DNA of 34,229 nt from positions 1 through 34,229 of the forward strand of contig JBHEMZ010000043.1 of assembly GCA_046262315.1 (NCBI GenBank), in the 5' to 3' direction. The notes beneath the pieces were generated by a model. It had not been told where the DNA came from and did not search any database. It worked only from the letters and a program-made list of their open reading frames with translations. The DNA is from JACVRM01 sp046262315. Its GTDB lineage: Bacteria; Actinomycetota; Thermoleophilia; Gaiellales; Gaiellaceae. Of this stretch, positions 32,591 through 34,229 are shown in pieces (within the stretch, counting starts at the first letter, position 1; each line of letters opens with the position of its first letter). Position numbers and translations under genes: made by a program.

Positions 32591-33784
32591 GTGAAGAAGC
32601 TTCTCACCCTCGCGTCGGTCGTGCTCGTAGCGGCCGTCGCGAGCACGATCGGGCAGGCGAAGCCCGCCGCGAGCACGGCGACCGCCGCGCCCGCCTCGGC
32701 GTCCGCCAACGCCGTGATCAAGTGTCTCGGCCGGCGCGGCCCGCGCATCGGCTTCCTCGGCCCGTTCACCGGCCCGGCCGCGTCGATCGGCCAGGAGCAG
32801 CTCAAGTGGGGCCGCTACGCGAACCGCCGGAACAACCGCGCTGCGGGCCAGCGCCTGAAGATCCGGGTCATCGAGCGTGACACGCAGCTCGACGCCCGCC
32901 AGGCGTCGACCCGCGCCGTCCAGCTCGCCGCGGATCCGCGCGTCCTCGCGGTCGTCGGCCCCGCCGGCAGCCAGGAGATCCTCTCCGTGGCCGCCACGTT
33001 CCGGTCGAAGAGCCTCGCGTACATCTCGGGCTCGGCGACCCGGACCGACCTTACGGTCGGCCAGAACCGCATCACGAACTTCTTCCGCGTCGTCGGCAAC
33101 GACCGGGCGCAGGCCGCCACGGACGCCGGCTTCATCTACGACACGCTGAAGGCCCGCCGCGTCTGGATCATCGACGACCAGTCGTCGTACAGCGTCCCGC
33201 TCGCGAGCGACGTCGAGCGGCTGCTGAAGGCGCGGTCGGGGACGACGGTCAGTCGGGAGTCGGTCAACCAGCAGCAGAACGACTTCTCCTCGCTGATCGC
33301 CCGCATCCCGGCGAACACCCAGGCGATCTTCCTGCCGTGGCAGCTCGCGGCGCAGGCCGCGACCTTCTACCAGCAGCTGCGCACGCAGGGGAAGAGCGCA
33401 ACCGTGCTCGGCTCCGACGGGCTCGACGCGAAGGAGTGGGTCCAGACGGCGAACAACCAGTACTTCTCGGCGTTCGCGCCTGACCTCAAGCGCTTCCCCG
33501 ACAAGGCGACGAAGGCCCTCGTGGCCGGCTACGTCCGCGAGTTCGGGCAGTTCAACACCACGTTCGGGCCGCCCACGTACGTCGCGATGCAGGTCGCGCA
33601 GCTCGCGATCCACGCGGCGTGCAAGGACGGCAAGGCCTCGCGCGCGGAGGTTTTCCGCCGCGTGCGCCTCGTCCGCTTCCCGAGCATCCTCGGGTACCGG
33701 ATCTCGTTCCGCGGCGGGGACGTCGCGGCCGCGAAGTTCTTCCTGTTCAAGGTCCAGAACGGACAGGCGGTCTTCGTCAAGTAG
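32591..33784 (+). CDS. Branched-chain amino acid ABC transporter, substrate-binding protein
   Basis: Secreted or tethered Peripla_BP_6 binding protein (LivJ-like) that captures a branched-chain amino acid or similar ligand for the permease encoded just downstream. The signal peptide has a hydrophobic core LTLASVVLVAAVASTIG, followed by a low-complexity Ala/Ser/Thr stretch. No lipobox Cys is seen. The mature part begins IGFLGPFTGPAASIGQEQLK, with ADPRVLAVVGPAGSQEILSV, then FRVVGNDRAQAATDAGFIYD. Its length (397 aa) is standard. GTG 32591 follows GGAGGATCA. A 13-bp hairpin lies between it and the permease gene, which would raise binding-protein expression over the membrane components. Confidence 0.93.
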   Translation: MKKLLTLASVVLVAAVASTIGQAKPAASTATAAPASASANAVIKCLGRRGPRIGFLGPFTGPAASIGQEQLKWGRYANRRNNRAAGQRLKIRVIERDTQLDARQASTRAVQLAADPRVLAVVGPAGSQEILSVAATFRSKSLAYISGSATRTDLTVGQNRITNFFRVVGNDRAQAATDAGFIYDTLKARRVWIIDDQSSYSVPLASDVERLLKARSGTTVSRESVNQQQNDFSSLIARIPANTQAIFLPWQLAAQAATFYQQLRTQGKSATVLGSDGLDAKEWVQTANNQYFSAFAPDLKRFPDKATKALVAGYVREFGQFNTTFGPPTYVAMQVAQLAIHAACKDGKASRAEVFRRVRLVRFPSILGYRISFRGGDVAAAKFFLFKVQNGQAVFVK

Positions 33785-33808
33785 CGACGGCGCCGTAGAC
33801 GCTGTGCA

Positions 33809-33840
33809 GCGAGCGGCCCGCCTGCGTGCGGGCCGCTCGC
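33809..33840 (+). terminator. Hairpin between binding protein and permease genes
   Basis: Perfect 13-bp arms GCGAGCGGCCCGC and GCGGGCCGCTCGC with a 6-nt loop, 24 bp after the binding-protein stop. No T-run. It may stabilise the mRNA 3' end or attenuate read-through. Confidence 0.75.
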
Positions 33841-33854
33841 GTCTCCGGGTGTCC

Positions 33855-33860
33855 TAGACT
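33855..33860 (+). promoter_or_regulatory. Putative -10 of livH-like permease
   Basis: TAGACT, 7 nt before the GTG at 33868, just after the hairpin. It fits the leaderless pattern seen elsewhere in the window and would let the permease be transcribed independently. Confidence 0.4.
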
Positions 33861-33867
33861 CAGCAGA

Positions 33868-34229
33868 GTGCTCGCGCTTGCCCCGTGGGACGACTGGAAC
33901 ATCTTCATCCAGCTCGTCGTGAACGGCGTCACGCTCGGCAGCGTCTACGCGCTGATCGCGCTCGGCTACTCGATGGTCTACGGGATCCTGAAGCTGCTGA
34001 ACTTCGCCCACGGCGACGTCTACATGATCGGAGCGTTCGCCGGCTACGGCGCCCTGACGCTGCTCGGCGGACCGCTCTCGCCGAGCATCGCGCTCGCGCC
34101 GCTGATCGTCCTCATGTTCCTGGCCGCGATGGTGTGCTCGGGCCTGCTCGGGGTCGTGATCGAGCGATTCGCGTACCGCCCGCTCAGGGACGCGCCTCGA
34201 ATCGCGCCCCTGATCAGCGCCCTCGGCGT
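33868..34229 (+). CDS. livH: Branched-chain amino acid ABC transporter permease (LivH-like), cut by window edge
   Basis: Inner-membrane permease subunit of the BCAA ABC importer. The visible 120 residues start LALAPWDDWNIFIQLVVNG and carry the family hallmark VTLGSVYALIALGYSMVYGI followed by LKLLNFAHGDVYMIGAF. Further hydrophobic helices (SIALAPLIVLMFLAAMV) and IERFAYRPLRDAPRIAPLIS follow. This is the N-terminal third; the rest, and presumably the livM, livG and livF genes, lie beyond the window. GTG 33868 is the chosen start, because the following residues match the family and a -10-like TAGACT precedes it. Confidence 0.93.
   Translation, partial: MLALAPWDDWNIFIQLVVNGVTLGSVYALIALGYSMVYGILKLLNFAHGDVYMIGAFAGYGALTLLGGPLSPSIALAPLIVLMFLAAMVCSGLLGVVIERFAYRPLRDAPRIAPLISALG

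Overview
The window is high-GC DNA with a dense, mostly bacterial single-copy gene set. Several traits point to an actinobacterium, most likely class Thermoleophilia (Gaiellales/Solirubrobacterales): GTG, TTG and apparently CTG starts, ArgR, a Lon with the actinobacterial layout, DUF2332, DUF3072, DUF3618 and actinobacterial holin-X proteins, and repeated plastocyanin-like and Ig-like secreted domains. The lineage is inferred from gene families and composition, not from a marker tree.

Layout. 1-779: the 5' part of an IS481-family insertion sequence, cut by the window edge, abutting the stop codon of a small Cys-motif gene. 776-1527: two divergent paralogues of that Cys-motif family. 1704-2210: arginine repressor. 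2234-4296: a tightly overlapping five-gene envelope operon ending in a YihY/BrkB protein. 4283-4947: a decayed two-domain cupredoxin gene. 4989-8339: pheS-pheT (minus strand). 8669-11863: a methyltransferase, then the LemA/DUF2207 pair. 11964-13275: small genes, a MOSC protein and a membrane-anchored helical protein. 13248-16376: a very large secreted sialidase-fold/DUF11 protein. 16436-21350 (minus strand): thrS, infC, rpmI, rplT, DUF2332 and a SpoU/TrmH rRNA methyltransferase. 21516-24250: an MFS transporter, a frameshifted MmcQ/YjbR gene, a CBS-domain protein and a frameshifted CAP-domain protein. 24397-28528: secreted proteins (including an M11-type metalloprotease), an enolase-superfamily protein and a GlsB-type membrane protein. 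28714-34229: DUF3072, Lon, a block of GGGAC(T/A)GTCCC palindromes, an HxlR-type regulator, a bicupin, and the start of a branched-chain amino acid ABC transporter.

The backbone is the translation cluster thrS-infC-rpmI-rplT-trmH-pheS-pheT. In many bacteria these genes are contiguous; here about 8 kb of unrelated, mixed-strand accessory genes separates trmH from pheS. The infC-to-DUF2332 part is very compact: infC overlaps rpmI by 122 nt, rpmI/rplT share TAGTG, and rplT/DUF2332 share CTGA.

The most notable observations are: two genes whose conserved N-termini can only be reached from a CTG overlapping the upstream TGA stop; short palindromes shared by the lon-hxlR gap and the trmH leader; several TAnnnT -10 boxes 6-8 nt before start codons (leaderless pattern); a perfect 10-bp inverted repeat between pheS and pheT; and clustered frameshifted genes (cupredoxin, MmcQ/YjbR, MFS N-terminus, CAP), which are either real decay or assembly error. 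I found no CRISPR array, tRNA, rRNA or clear new defence system.
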